Made by a program: the position numbers and the translations under genes | DNA from: Diospyros lotus | Lineage: Eukaryota; Streptophyta; Magnoliopsida; Ericales; Ebenaceae | Direction: 5' to 3' | Length of the DNA stretch: 64,000 nucleotides | NCBI RefSeq assembly: GCF_014633365.1 | Contig: NC_068347.1 | Location: 18,126,433-18,190,432 of the forward strand | Shown: piece after piece, positions 1-10,852 of the stretch | Layout: each line of letters starts with the position of its first letter | Position numbering within the stretch: position 1 is the stretch's first letter | Notes under the pieces: model-generated | What the model was told of the DNA's origin: nothing | Seen by the model: the letters and a program-made list of their open reading frames with translations, nothing else | Databases searched by the model: none

Positions 1-584
1 AGTGTAAAGAACACTTTGGCAATTTTGATTTTAGATTGATCAAAAGTCCTCAAATGAAGGCAGATTAAAGCCTTTTATAATAGGCTGTCCCTGACCCTCT
101 GGATGCTAAGTACATGAATGCAGAATTGTAACTTAAGCATCTACATGAATGCTAGTAATTAAAAGATACATCAATGTTGGAAATAAAGAAAGCAATTAAA
201 GGAAATACTTAAAGTATCTAATAAAGGAGCCAGATCAAGTGAACTGACTTGGCTCTTGGTCTCCATCTGATGGGCTGGATGAAATGGGCTGATGGGCCTG
301 TTGGACTGGGCATGTGATGGGCCTGGTCTGGTGGGCCTCATCCTGCTGGGTTGGGCTGGCCCTGAGTGGCTGCACTATGGGTTGAGTCTGTAGGCTGATG
401 TTGGGCTGAGGCCTCAAATGGCTCTTACTGGTCCACTGTAAGGTATGGTGGAGTCTTACTTTAGGTAGCCTGCTTCTCACTGTTATCGGGTTGTCGAGAA
501 CTTTTGCCTGTTGCGCCAACTCTCGTGCTGTTGTCCGAGACAAGTATGGCCTGAACCTTAGGGCAGAGACTTGAGATCCTAACA
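1..584 (-). repeat. 3' LTR of element A (left copy)
   Basis: It matches the right copy (13920-14494) along its whole length, with scattered substitutions and about 16 extra bases near 300. Read on the minus strand it begins TGTTAGGATCTCAAG. It is followed on its internal side by the polypurine tract at 585-598. The outer end is cut by, or lies within a few bases of, the window edge. Confidence 0.88.
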
Positions 585-598
585 TTTCTCGCCCCTTC
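585..598 (-). other. Polypurine tract of element A
   Basis: On the minus strand this reads GAAGGGGCGAGAAA directly before the LTR start TGTTAGG. That is the expected position for the primer of plus-strand DNA synthesis, and it fixes A's orientation. Confidence 0.75.
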
Positions 599-599
599 G

Positions 600-1676
600 G
601 AAGCATCTTGTCCTCAAGATATAGATGCGGAAACTAGTAGGCCAAGTACTCGGTTGACTCTCAAGTTGCTTCCTCTGGCGATATGTTCTCCCATTGAACC
701 AATGCCTCGGGTGTCTTCTTCCAGTTCTTCTTGACCACACGGTAGTCTAGGACCCGCAAGGGCTGGACTAGCAGTGTAGTGTCTTCGTTGAGCTCAGGTA
801 AGTCATGCACAACATCAGTTAAGTGGCCTACTTTGCGCTTCAGTTGGGAAACATGAAATACTGGATGGACTCGAGTATCAGCTGGTAAGTTCAACTTGTA
901 TGCAACCTGCCCAATCTTCTTCAAAATGTTGTAAGGCCCATAATAACGATAGCCAAGATTCATTTTGGCTACAAGTGTGACGCTTTTTTGCCTTTGTGGT
1001 CACAACCTCACATAGACTAGGTCTTTTTCTTGGAACTATCGGTCTTGTCACCCCGGATCATAGTAATTCTTCATCCGAGTCTGTGCCTTGGACAAGTAGG
1101 CTTTCAGCTCCTCTAGCAGCTCATCTCGATTAACTAACTCTCAGTCCATGGTGTCCATCTTGGCAGACTGCGATGTGTAAGACACCAATGTAAGTGGTGT
1201 TCGCCCATACACTGCTTCAAATGGGCTGTGCCCCAAAGACTGGTGGTAAGAAGTGTTATACCAGTATTCTGCCCAAGCAATTCGATCGCCCCATGTGTGC
1301 GGGTTGCTTTGTGAAAAGTACCGTAAGTACTACTCCAAGGTTCGGTTGGTTACTTCTGTTTGACCGTCGGTTTGTGGGTAATAGGAAGAGCTTGCTGATA
1401 ATTCGGTCCCCAAAAATGGCTGGTAAAAATTCTGTCCCTGTCTGTCATGATGGTCCGAGATAGGCCGTGTAAGCTGACCACTGTTTGCATGAATACTCTT
1501 GCAACAGACTATGTAGTGAAGGGGTGCACGAGGGGTATAAAATGGGCATACTTGCTAAGTCTGTCTACCACGATAAGTATAGAAAAGTACCCATGTGACT
1601 TTGGTAGTCCCTCCACAAAGTTCATGCTCAAGTCTTCCCAAATCTGCTATGGCATGGGCAACGGCTGCAATAGGCC
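600..1676 (-). pseudogene. Element A integrase, C-terminal part with chromodomain-like tail (broken)
   Basis: Integrase joins retrotransposon cDNA to host DNA. At 661-963 the minus strand encodes a GPY/F-type module (YYGPYNILKKIGQVAYKL, then HPVFHVSQLK) followed by a chromo-like segment (EALVQWENISPEEAT). The conserved Trp after EEAT is a TGA stop, and the frame then runs on towards the polypurine tract. Further right, around 1150-1260, broken frames give catalytic-core text such as QSLGHSPFEAVYGR. The sequence stops at 1676, where element B begins. The rest of the integrase resumes at 10383. Stops and frame changes make it non-functional. Confidence 0.8.
1672..1676. repeat. Target site duplication of element B, left copy (aggcc)
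   Basis: aggcc precedes the element end TAATACCCC and recurs immediately after GGTATTACA at 10383-10387. A 5-bp duplication is typical of LTR retrotransposon integration. The left end appears to have lost the TG of a TGTAATACC start. Confidence 0.8.
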
Positions 1677-4224
1677 TAATACCCCGTTTTTCTTTTACCG
1701 AGTGTGTCACTATGCTGGGGCCTAAAAATATACATAAATTATTTTTTTCTTTTTTTCTCGGTACATAACTTAAACTTTAAGTACCGAATTCCAAACAAAA
1801 CCCCTAGCAAATCATTCACAATGCGGAAGCGATAATTGAAACCTAATATGGTATATACCTGAATTTTCCTTATATTATATCATAAAGAATTTGTACCATA
1901 TATTACATCATATTCTCAAATATAAAATAGATGGAGATTCCATAAACATTCTAACAAGACCAGTCATCAATAAAGCATAAGCTAAAATATATCCGAATCA
2001 GCTCGTTGAATCCATCGGTCACTCATCACGTGCCGTCTCATCTCAACCTGCTCCTTGCCTAAGCTATAAGTCTGAACTGGAACGTTAAATATTCCAGGGG
2101 CATAACCCATTAGAAGATGGAACTTCTAGTGAGGGTCCAAAAATATATATATATATATATACGAATGCATGATGCATAACATGATCAACATGTGCCCTTA
2201 ATGTAACTTTCCAGGCCCACCAGCCCGGCACGAAATTCTAGGTAAATCCCAAACCTCTATAGGATAAGCCTAACGTTATTTCATCATTGCCCTAGGGGAA
2301 TTATGGCTACACTCTGGGGGCGACATCTCATTTCCATGCACAAATATCAATATGACAATAATATCATGTCATGCAATTATCACGACTTTCCATGTAATAT
2401 GACAAAATGAATATTGCATTCATAACAACATGCATATATAACAAACATATCATGAATATAAGTTCTTGTGATAAAACCACACACAAAACCATGTTTAGGA
2501 TAAAATTACTCACATTTGCTCAAAGATCAGGGCACCTCGAAAAGCGTGCATCACCTCAATATGCGTGCCTAACCTCAATTTTCATGCCAACTCTCAAAAG
2601 TTGCACCAATCACATCATCTCGATCACCTCAATCATAAAAATGATATTTAATCACTAAATATCCTCAATATTCCATTTATTTCATTTTCTCTCATTTTTT
2701 CTTCTAAAAATCTCAATAAATACCATCGAGACTTTTTTTTCAAATCTAATTCCACAACAATTCATCATAGACTATGAACTTCAAGAAAAAAATACTATAC
2801 TTACTCGGATGGTGCGTTTTTGCGCAAAACGAGGTTGTTCATGTGAAAATCAAGACATTGGGAAGCCTAACTTCAAAACTTTTTGCACGAACCCCTATAA
2901 AATATTTTTCTCTATTTTTCAAGAATTTTTGCAGATTTTTTGGACCAGCCACGCGCTCACAAGCGCTTACACTCGCTTGGGGCAAGTGGTGGCGCATGGA
3001 GACGCGCGCGTGACCAGCACGCGCTGGTCGTCTTCTCCAGCGACGGCCGTGTCGGCGTTTCTGGTTCTTTGCACCTCGATGATCCCCTCTATTAGTCGAT
3101 CACCATGGTACCATTCTTAGCTCAAAAGGAGTTCGGGAAGACCTCTGTTTGGCCGGCCAAACTCTCGGATCGACCGCCCGACTCCATCTCCGACGAAGCC
3201 TTGAACGGCCATCAAACCAACACCAAAACGCCTCATTTTCTCCAGAAATAATCCTTAGGCCATGGGCAACAAAAGCCCTCTATTTTGGAGGCTCAATTCT
3301 TTCGATAATGAGGTCAATTTGAAGCTTCATTTCCTATAAATTTCTGGCCCTATTTATAAGCATTTTCAATCCTTCAAAAGCTCGATCTCGACCAACCCAA
3401 GTCTCCTAAAGCCTCTACCTCCCCCAAGTCGGTCCAAAAACTCATCGAAAGGCTCCATTTTCGCGATCTCAGTGGCCAAACTTTCTGCCACTTTCGGCCG
3501 AAAGTTGGTTCGATTTTGACGCAATTTTGGCCACTTCTTAGCCAAGAGGCTTGTCTTGGCCTTGCCCCGAGGCCCCCCAGCCCCTTCCTCGAGTCTCCCA
3601 TGGCCGATTTTCAGTGATTTGAAGGGCTGGTGGGCCATGGCTGATTTGAGGTTTCTTGAAATTGTATTTTGGCCCCTCAAACTTTGGCATTTACCTTTTT
3701 GGCCATTTTTACTTAGCCCCTGAACTTTCCAATATTACATTTAAGACCCTCAAGTCCTAAAACATAAATTTGACCCCTGAAGATTCTGAAAAAACATCGT
3801 TTTTATCTCATTCTGGCAATTTTAAAAAACTGCACTTAGGCCCAAATCTTCATTTTGGCCCTAAACCTCTTCATTTCTTCCTAAAACCACTGGAGGGTTG
3901 TTCCTCATGAAAAATCAAAGCCTCCTCAAGTTTCCGTTAACTTCCAGGAAGTCGTTTATAACAATTCGATATTGTAGCTTAATTGGCGTTGTATTTTAGT
4001 TGTACCGAAAACTATTCCCGATCTCATTTCTTTCAATGCCATAAATCATGCCTCGAAATACTCGTCACGACCATATCATTTTCTTTTGCCATCTCGGCTC
4101 CAGGGCACTCTCTGCAGTCGATTCGGTCAATTTTTCAGGCTATTTAGATACCAATCCTTCTCGAAATTTCGTTTTTCTAATAAAACGTTTATTTTCAAAT
4201 GATCCAAATTTCTTGGGTATTACA
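1677..4224 (-). repeat. 3' LTR of element B (left, long copy)
   Basis: This 2.5-kb repeat matches 8730-10382 over both flanks. It holds about 907 bases (around 3113-4019) that the right copy lacks. It ends ...GGGTATTACA, and on the minus strand it starts TGTAATACCC. It contains an AT microsatellite near 2142-2160. Apparent ORFs inside it (for example around 3366-3680 and 4048-4239) have no recognisable domain and I treat them as non-coding. Confidence 0.85.
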
Positions 4225-4238
4225 TTCACCCCTCCTTA
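4225..4238 (-). other. Polypurine tract of element B
   Basis: On the minus strand this reads AAGGAGGGGTGAA directly before the LTR start TGTAATACC. It sets B's orientation as minus and is very like the tract of element C at 16428-16440. Confidence 0.75.
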
Positions 4239-4639
4239 AAGAAATTTCGTTCTCTAAATTTTCATCTGATCGTTTAGGTAACTAAGACAATACATAGCTT
4301 ATTACCCGAATACTTCAGATCAAATATCCATTTGGTCCTTAACAAACATTTCGGTTTGCATTCCTTACACGTCCAATGCCTACAAGCATACTGTGTCATT
4401 TACATAATTTCATGTTGTGTCTCTTTACAGACTACCACACATCTTAGGCACGTACGTCTTACCCCGAAACTTTTTTAAGAATGCCCTCTTGCATCTCAAA
4501 AATTATAACCCTTGGGCTGACCACAATCATCAATTATAGACAATAACACTCATCAATCACACATGTTTTTCGTATCTCGTTTACCAGATCTAGCTAAACC
4601 GTTAGGCCAACGATAAAGACAAACGATCCATTTGGCACT

Positions 4640-5060
4640 ACACCCATAGCTAGCATGCCAACAAGCCTTTAACATCTGACACTCACAGCTATCCTCCCAG
4701 GTCATGCGTCGGCACCTCACGGGCACGCCCCGAGTGATATGAAGTAGTGCAGTCGTAATCCTCAAGGAACTCTATCCACCATCGCTACCACTGGTTTAGC
4801 TCTTTCTACAAGAACCTGTACCTTAGGCTCCTTATGGTTTGTGAGCACATTAAATGTCCCATCACTTTGGTAGTGTCTCCATAACTTCAAGAACACTTAT
4901 CGCATCTATTAGCACCAAGTCATACATCAGGTAGTTATCTTTGTGCTTTGGTGTAATCCACACATAATCATTTGCTCATGTTGCACTAACACGCAATCCG
5001 ATCCTTTGAGCTATCATGAGCTCTCACTGCATCTGTCAGGTCATTCTCATTAGACTCTTC
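4640..5060 (-). pseudogene. RNase H relic in element B (left copy)
   Basis: The nucleotide sequence tracks the RNase H region of element C at about 20080-20520. Examples are the segments on 'ctccatccaccgtcgc', 'tgtctccatag' and 'tgttgca(c/t)taacac'. Frames are destroyed and no protein of useful length remains. It marks the end of B's former pol. The match to C fades near 5050, where the sequence attributed to the captured gene begins. Confidence 0.6.
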
Positions 5061-5212
5061 TCATGAGTTCTATTATAGGCATAACTGTTCCGAAGTGTCC
5101 AATCACAACCTTCTGACAACAGCTTGCCAAAACATCTTATTTTGAAATCTGATTAGCAAAAATTTCATTTCGAACCCTACGTTGTTCCATGTTTCGAAAC
5201 ATAAGGTCGGAA

Positions 5213-5220
5213 CTATAAAT
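5213..5220 (+). promoter_or_regulatory. Candidate TATA box for the LBD-like gene
   Basis: CTATAAAT lies on the plus strand about 600 bp before the LBD-like start codon, antisense to element B. The region between (5250-5814) is first T-rich, then GC-rich, and looks like a long 5' leader. A TATA-like motif alone is weak evidence. What makes it plausible is its orientation and its position just inside the block unrelated to element C. Confidence 0.35.
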
Positions 5221-5814
5221 GCCCGAAAAGCCCCGAATTCAACTTTGGCGTGTCCGGATAATTTTTTTCTTCTTACCAAAATCTTCGGAATAATAAAATA
5301 CGTTTTTTCCATAAAGAAGAGAAAATTATTTTTCTTTTCCTTTTTTTTCATTTCTTTTCTTCTTTTTCTTTTCTTTCTTGTTCTTTTTCTTCTCATTCTT
5401 TCCTTCATCTGCAATGCACTGACCCTGCGCGTGAACCACCGTCAACTGCCGTTGCCTTCCAGCGTCGGCGCCACCTCTGACGGCCATCGCCGCCCTCTCT
5501 ACAACTACGTCCAACGCCTACTTCACCATCGACCACGATCACAGTTCCTCCCAACCATCATCACCGGCCCAATCGCCCCTCACGTCGGCCAAATCCAGCA
5601 CGCCGCCGCCGCCGCTTGCTCTATCACGCAGCCATCGGCCATCGCCCGGCTTTCCTCGGCCGCCACCGCGCCATCGCCGTCCTTGCCGCTGCTGCCAGAT
5701 CTGGGTCGACCCGACCCGACTCAATCCGCTTCAGGTTTAACCCATCCCTGATTCGACCCATTAGATATTACCCATATCTGATTTGCTTAGATTTAGCCAG
5801 AACTCAAATCTATC

Positions 5815-6288
5815 ATGCCAAGGCACAACATACCAAGACCCCGGTCTCGATGCGGTGCTTGTGTAGTCTTGAATAGAGGATGTAATCCTCGGTGCATCTT
5901 TGCTCCTTACTTCCATCGTGAGGATGGTACTACTTGTTTTACCACTATCCGTGATGTTTTTACTATTAGAAATCTCATCAGCCTTCTAGCTCCGCTTCTG
6001 GTCAGTGACCGATTTTGGGCTTCTGATACACTCCTCTTTGAAGCTCAAGCTCGGCTTCAAGATCCCGTCTATGGTTGTGTATCCCACATTCTAGCCCTTC
6101 AGCAGCAGGTTAGTGATTTGCAAGATTCAGTATTCGCATATTATTCTTCGTATCCCCAACCTGTTCCTCAACCTGTTCAAAACCCAAGCTGGAATTCCGA
6201 TCTTTCTATCATCCCAGAGGATATCCTTCGTCCTAGTTTTTCAAAGTCTACTCTTCTACCTTACCTTGGCGAAGCCAATAGTAGCTAG
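5815..6288 (+). CDS. LBD (LOB-domain) protein-like ORF captured by element B
   Basis: A 157-residue ORF starts at a true ATG and ends at TAG. It resembles plant LATERAL ORGAN BOUNDARIES domain transcription factors, which bind DNA through a zinc-finger-like C block. Visible parts: C-x2-C-x6-C-x3-C with Cys13, Cys16, Cys23 and Cys27, followed by IFAPYF (28-33). A degraded GAS block around 47-62 has FTIRN where FGASN is usual. FEAQARL then leads into an intact DPVYGCV at 83-89. A leucine-rich coiled-coil stretch (ILALQQQVSDLQ, 92-103) and a short Pro-rich tail follow. No intron interrupts the domain. It is antisense to its host retrotransposon. The open frame suggests recent capture or selection. 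The diverged GAS block suggests altered or no function. Confidence 0.8.
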   Translation: MPRHNIPRPRSRCGACVVLNRGCNPRCIFAPYFHREDGTTCFTTIRDVFTIRNLISLLAPLLVSDRFWASDTLLFEAQARLQDPVYGCVSHILALQQQVSDLQDSVFAYYSSYPQPVPQPVQNPSWNSDLSIIPEDILRPSFSKSTLLPYLGEANSS

Positions 6289-6480
6289 ATGCCACTCCTA
6301 GATGACATTGATGAGCTAGGACCTGTCATGTTTGGAAACCATCGTCGTCATTGAGCATCAACCATGTTATCAGTTTTATGGTTTGCCCCTTTTTTTCCTT
6401 TGAGTAATTGTATGGCTTGATCTCTTATAACTATTTTGAACATATGGAATGAATATTATGCTTTTGGATACTTTAATGTT
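6289..6480 (+). other. Probable 3' UTR of the LBD-like gene
   Basis: After the stop the sequence becomes T-rich (a tttttttcc run near 6390), with AATGAATAT near 6450 that could serve as a weak near-upstream polyadenylation element. It does not match element C's pol. I infer that UTR sequence was captured with the ORF, and the exact end is not visible. Confidence 0.3.
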
Positions 6481-7549
6481 TCATTCCCTTGTCTTACCCT
6501 CGATTGTATATTGATAATCAAATATCTCAGCCTCTTGCAAGTGTTTTAATAATTCATCAAATCGAGATAAAAATATCGGCTCTTAATTATCACCTGATAA
6601 TTCACATCCTTAATCAAGTCACACATAGCTAAGCATCCAATAACCTCAAGCTACCATTGGCAATTTCATCATTAAGAAATAATCCCGTTAAATCTTCCGA
6701 GAACATATCCTGGCATTTCCCATTTTTCTTACAACTTTTCACTGACCGCAAGTGTTTATACCTCCTATCAATAGGCTCATTCTTTTCATAACTTGCTGAC
6801 ATCATTTTAATGATTGTCCAGCTATGCATCTATCAATTTGCCTATCAGGGCTACTTAGACTAACCGTTTAGCCATATAAGAGTTTCATTCTCCAAAATTT
6901 TGAAAATCTCGGATCTTTTAATCGATTTAGGTTTGTAGCTTCCCTACTGTGACCCGTTATCCTAGTACATCTGCTATCACTTGATTCTCTCGATCCCGTC
7001 ATCCAATCCTTACTGGATTTCTTCATGAAACTCTAAAGTTCCATCACGAATCCCTAAATCCTCAATCAATCCTTTCAAGAAATTCCTTAAGAATCTCAAA
7101 CCGTTTTATCTCCAAAAATCCCGAATCAGATTACGATATCTGGTTCTAATCACATTTCCTGAACTCGATTTCTTTGTAACTATGGCTCACAATCCACTAT
7201 TCATTACTGTGCTTTCAAGTTCACCTCGTCGAGTTGACTACCGTCAACTTTTCCTGATTCCACAGGTTCATTTGGCACACTAGACCGTAGTCACAACCTC
7301 TATTGACTAGGTCTTCTCATTATTCCTTTAGGGTTGATACGACCTATCAAGCAACTATTTCCTTTTCAGTACTTGAACTTTACCTTGAGTCGAGACTGCC
7401 ATCTCACAACTCATCATCAAGGTTTTGGGCTAGCTATGCTCTACTACCTGAAATCTAATTTACTGAGAATCCACTAACTCTCGCTTTTTGTTCTTCAGAT
7501 CCAGTTGACTATCAACACACGACCATTAAATTAGTTCTTCCTAGGCACT
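6481..7549. other. Unassigned interior of element B
   Basis: Compositionally uniform, with no ORF I can support. The short open frame at 6629-6829 (minus) has no recognisable domain. A stretch near 7259-7320 faintly resembles the integrase-proximal text of element A (about 1000-1030). Most likely decayed retrotransposon interior, possibly with more captured host DNA. Confidence 0.4.
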
Positions 7550-7830
7550 ACACTTACCGTCAGCCAGCACACAAGCTGTCATCATCACCCCGATCGCATA
7601 GTAGGCTTACTCCTACACCATACGTCGACCCTCACACGGGTACGTCCCGGGTGAAAACTGCATGGTCTCGTCGTAGTTCTCCCAGAACTATCATTCCTTG
7701 TTGCTACCATGAGTTTAACTCCTTCTGTAAGAACATTCATTCTAGACCCTCGAGCCTCTCACTGCTAGTCGTGTCACTAATCCCAAAGATGACCACGAAC
7801 CTCTATGCAATTCTTTCAATAGGACATACG
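7550..7830 (-). pseudogene. RNase H relic in element B (right copy)
   Basis: This stretch resembles the same part of element C (about 20080-20300) that the relic at 4640-5060 also resembles. The shared landmarks include 'acactcaccgt'-, 'ccccgggtga'- and 'ccgtcgctg'-like strings. B therefore appears to hold two relics of the same pol segment, one on each side of the LBD-like gene. The match is by eye and the frames are gone. Confidence 0.45.
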
Positions 7831-8389
7831 GTCCATATTTAATCCATCTTACCTTAGGTTGATTCCCTAGGCTTCCGGCCTCGATCAACAATAACTAGCG
7901 ACACACCTCACATCCTAGACCATTGGAACTTGGAATTCTCTACAAGGTACAAACCCTATTGTGTTACCCCATATTTTCAGCATATGATCGTCTCCTTGGC
8001 AGTTCACTAAGCAACTTAGACCCTGGGTCCCAGACCCATACCGCGAGACAATTTACAAGGTTCCCCAGTACGTTGATCATAAGCTCATTACAAGCCTTCT
8101 ACCTTGGTCCCTAGATCCAGATCTATCACTGTGAACACCAACCAGTAGTGTCGTCACACTGCTAGGGTTTCTTTATCCCGTCGTTGTGAGTCACATCGGT
8201 TGCACCACTTTTAGCTAATCAATTGACGCACTCACACGCCATCATTTGGCCATATTTGGCCTCTCGTTCGATCCAATCCGATGGATCCCTTATCTTTACA
8301 TCATATTTTCGAGATACTAAATGATCCTCGAAAATCCTTATCCTCCGATCCTTAACTTGACAGCTAGGCCATTAGACTAATTTTACACT
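7831..8389. other. Unassigned interior of element B (former gag/leader side)
   Basis: No coding frame or named motif. By position it should correspond to gag or the leader of a Tekay-type element, but I cannot show homology. Confidence 0.35.
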
Positions 8390-8716
8390 AGCTTCTATCA
8401 GGCATTCTACTATTCACCGAGAATAGTAGTCGCCTACTGAAATAGTGTCTGCTCGTGAATAGTACACCAAGTAAGTTCCCAGGAAAGAGAGGTGGGTTAC
8501 AATGGACACACTTAAATACCAAGTCTTTTCTTAGCTAGAACTTTCCTAGACATGCACTTTCACTACACCACACTTATCCAGTAACCATCAATACCCAAAT
8601 CTTATGATGGCTTTGCTTATCTAGCCACATGCAACTTTTTCCTTAGGTTCGCTCTAATATCGACTATATTAGAGTCACCTAAAGCTCAGACATTTCCTAT
8701 GTCTTCAACAATTTCT
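8390..8716 (-). other. 5' leader of element B
   Basis: Closely similar to element C's leader (23850-24125), including 'cccaggaaagagaggtgggt' and 'agaactttcctagac' segments. This conserved block, next to the primer site, likely holds packaging and reverse-transcription signals. It is the best evidence that B is a relative of C. Confidence 0.6.
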
Positions 8717-8729
8717 CTCCGATACCAAC
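8717..8729 (-). other. Primer binding site of element B
   Basis: On the minus strand this reads AGTTGGTATCGGA, close to the usual initiator-Met tRNA primer site TGGTATCAGA. It sits directly against the 5' LTR. Confidence 0.7.
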
Positions 8730-10382
8730 TATAACATCCCGTTTTTCTCTTACCGAGCATGTCACTATGCTGGAGCCCAAAAATATACATAAATTATTTT
8801 TTTCTTTCTTTCTCGATACATAACTTAAACCTTAAGTACTGAATTCCAAACAAAACCCCCAGCAAATCATTCACAATATGGAAGCGATAATTGAAACCTG
8901 ATATGGTACATATCTGAATTTACCTTATATTATATCATAAAGAATCTGTACCATATATTACATCATATTCTCAAATATAAAATACATGGAGATTCCATAA
9001 ACATTCTAACAAGACCAATCATCAATAAAGCATAAGTTAAAACATATCCGAATCAACTCGTTGAATCCATCAATCACGCCATCACGTGTCGTCTTATCTC
9101 AACCTACTCTTTGCCTAACCTGCAAGTCTAAACTGGAACGTTGAATGTTCCATGGGCATAACCCATTAGAAGATGAAACTTCTAGTGAGGGTCCAAAAAT
9201 ATATATATACGAATGCATGATGCATAACATGATCAACATGAGCCCTTAATGTAACTTTTTAGGCCCACCAGCCCAGCACGGAATCCTAGGCAAATCCCGA
9301 ACCTCTGCAGGATAAGTCTAACGTTATTCCATCATTTTCCTAGGGGAATTATGGCTACACTCTGGGGGTGACATCCTATTCCTATGCACAAATATCAATA
9401 TGACAATAATATCATGTCATGCAATTATCATGACTTTCCATGCAATATGATAAAATGAATATTGCATTCATAACAACATGCATATATAACAAACATATCA
9501 TGAATATAAGTTCTTGTGAGAAAACCACACACAAAACCATGTTTAGGATAAAATTACTCACATTTTCCCAAAGATCATGACACCTCGAAAAGCGTGCGCT
9601 ACCTTGATATGCAGCCCAACCTTGATTTTTGTGTCAACTCTCAAAAGTTGCACCAATCACACCATCTCGATCACCTCAATCATAAAAATGATATTTAATC
9701 ACTAAATATTCTGAATATTCCATTTATTTCATTTTCCCTTATTTTCTCTCATTTTTCCTTCTAAAAATTCCAATAAATACTATCGAGACTTTTTTCTCAA
9801 ATCTAATTCCACAACAATTCATCATAGGCTATGACCTTCAAGGAAAAAAATACTAGACTTACCCGGATGGTGCGTTTTTGGGTAAAACGAGGCTGTTCGG
9901 TGTGAAAACTAAGACATTGGGAAGCAAAACTTCAAAACTTTTTGCACGAACCCCCATAAAATATTTTTCCCTATTTTTCAAGAATTTTTGCAGATTTTTC
10001 AGACCAGCCACGCGCCCGCACGTGCCTACATGCGCCTAGGGCGAGTGGTGGCGAGTGGAGACCCACGCATGACCGGCACGCGCCGATCGTCTTCTCCGAT
10101 GACGACCGTGTCGGTGTTTCTAGTTCTTTGCACCTCGATGATCCCCTCTATTAGTCGATCCCCATGGTACCCTTGATGATCTCATTTCTTTCAATGTCAT
10201 AAATCGTGCCTCAAAATACTCGTCACGACCATATCATTTTCCTTTGCCATTTCGGCTCTAGGGCACTCCCTGTAGTCGATTCGGTCAATTTTTTGGGCTA
10301 TTTAGATACCAATCCTCCTCGAAATTTTGTTTTTCTAATAAAACGCTTATTTTCAAATAATCCAAATTTCTTGGGTATTACA
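8730..10382 (-). repeat. 5' LTR of element B (right, shortened copy)
   Basis: Matches the left LTR at both ends but lacks about 907 bases, with the junction near 10172-10177 just after CATGGTACC. It ends GGGTATTACA at 10382, followed by the aggcc duplication. Confidence 0.85.
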
Positions 10383-10387
10383 AGGCC
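10383..10387. repeat. Target site duplication of element B, right copy (aggcc)
   Basis: It matches 1672-1676. After this point the reading returns to the integrase/RNase H of element A, confirming the insertion junction. Confidence 0.8.
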
Positions 10388-10852
10388 ACTGGGCTGTGTC
10401 GAGTCACTCTTGGCGCGCTGGCAAGTGTCACACTCTGCCACATGCTTGGCAACCTGTTGTTTCATGCCTTCCCAATGGAAAAGTCGGTTGAGTCGCTGCC
10501 AAGTGCGGTATACTCCAGAATGTCCTCCTTCTCTCGAATTATGGAAGTGCTGCATAAGAGTAGTGCGCAGGTCATCAGCATCTGGCACGTAAGCCTTCCC
10601 TCGATACAACAGTAGCCCATTGCGGTACTCATAGTCGCTAACTGTCTCGCTGTCCTTGCTTGCCTCAATCAAATCTTGACTATGCTGGTCAGTGGCTAAT
10701 GCATCTCTGATCTGTTGCCAAATTGCCCAATTTGGCCCTGTGATAGGTAGTAGCTGAGGGTTGTCATCTCGTCGGGACAAGGCATCAGCAACCTTGCTTT
10801 GGGCCCCAGGTTGGTAAACAATTTCATAGTCGTATCCCATCAGCTTTGCCAC
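10388..10852 (-). pseudogene. Element A RNase H end and integrase zinc finger
   Basis: The minus-strand frame gives the RNase H tail (YEIVYQPGAQSKVADALSRR). An integrase N-terminal HHCC zinc finger follows: His in HFHNSREGGHSG, then CDTC in VAECDTCQRAK. The frame then reads QPSG and runs into element B's LTR, so the last residues of the open frame belong to B. Together with 600-1676 this is one integrase split by B's insertion. The finger itself looks intact, but the rest of the protein is broken. Confidence 0.8.

Larger units (their letters stand above)
1677..10382 (-). mobile_element. Element B: non-autonomous Tekay/Del-like gypsy element carrying an LBD-like gene
   Basis: Both ends carry the same long terminal repeat, and a 5-bp target duplication, aggcc, flanks it (1672-1676 and 10383-10387). 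B sits inside A's integrase, so it is younger than A. The polypyrimidine run at 4225-4238 and a tRNA-iMet-like primer site at 8717-8729 place the element on the minus strand. LTR ends and the leader at 8390-8729 resemble element C (23840-24142), so B belongs to or near the same lineage. The 4.5-kb interior has no readable gag, protease, RT or integrase. It has only RNase H relics plus an antisense LBD-like ORF, so B could have moved only with enzymes supplied in trans. Confidence 0.85.

Noticed and set aside
5182..5751. 189-codon open frame upstream of the LBD-like ORF
   Set aside because: Its first half is a T-rich, Phe/Leu-repetitive stretch and its second half a GC-rich stretch open in several frames. 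There is no domain. I treat it as 5' leader sequence.
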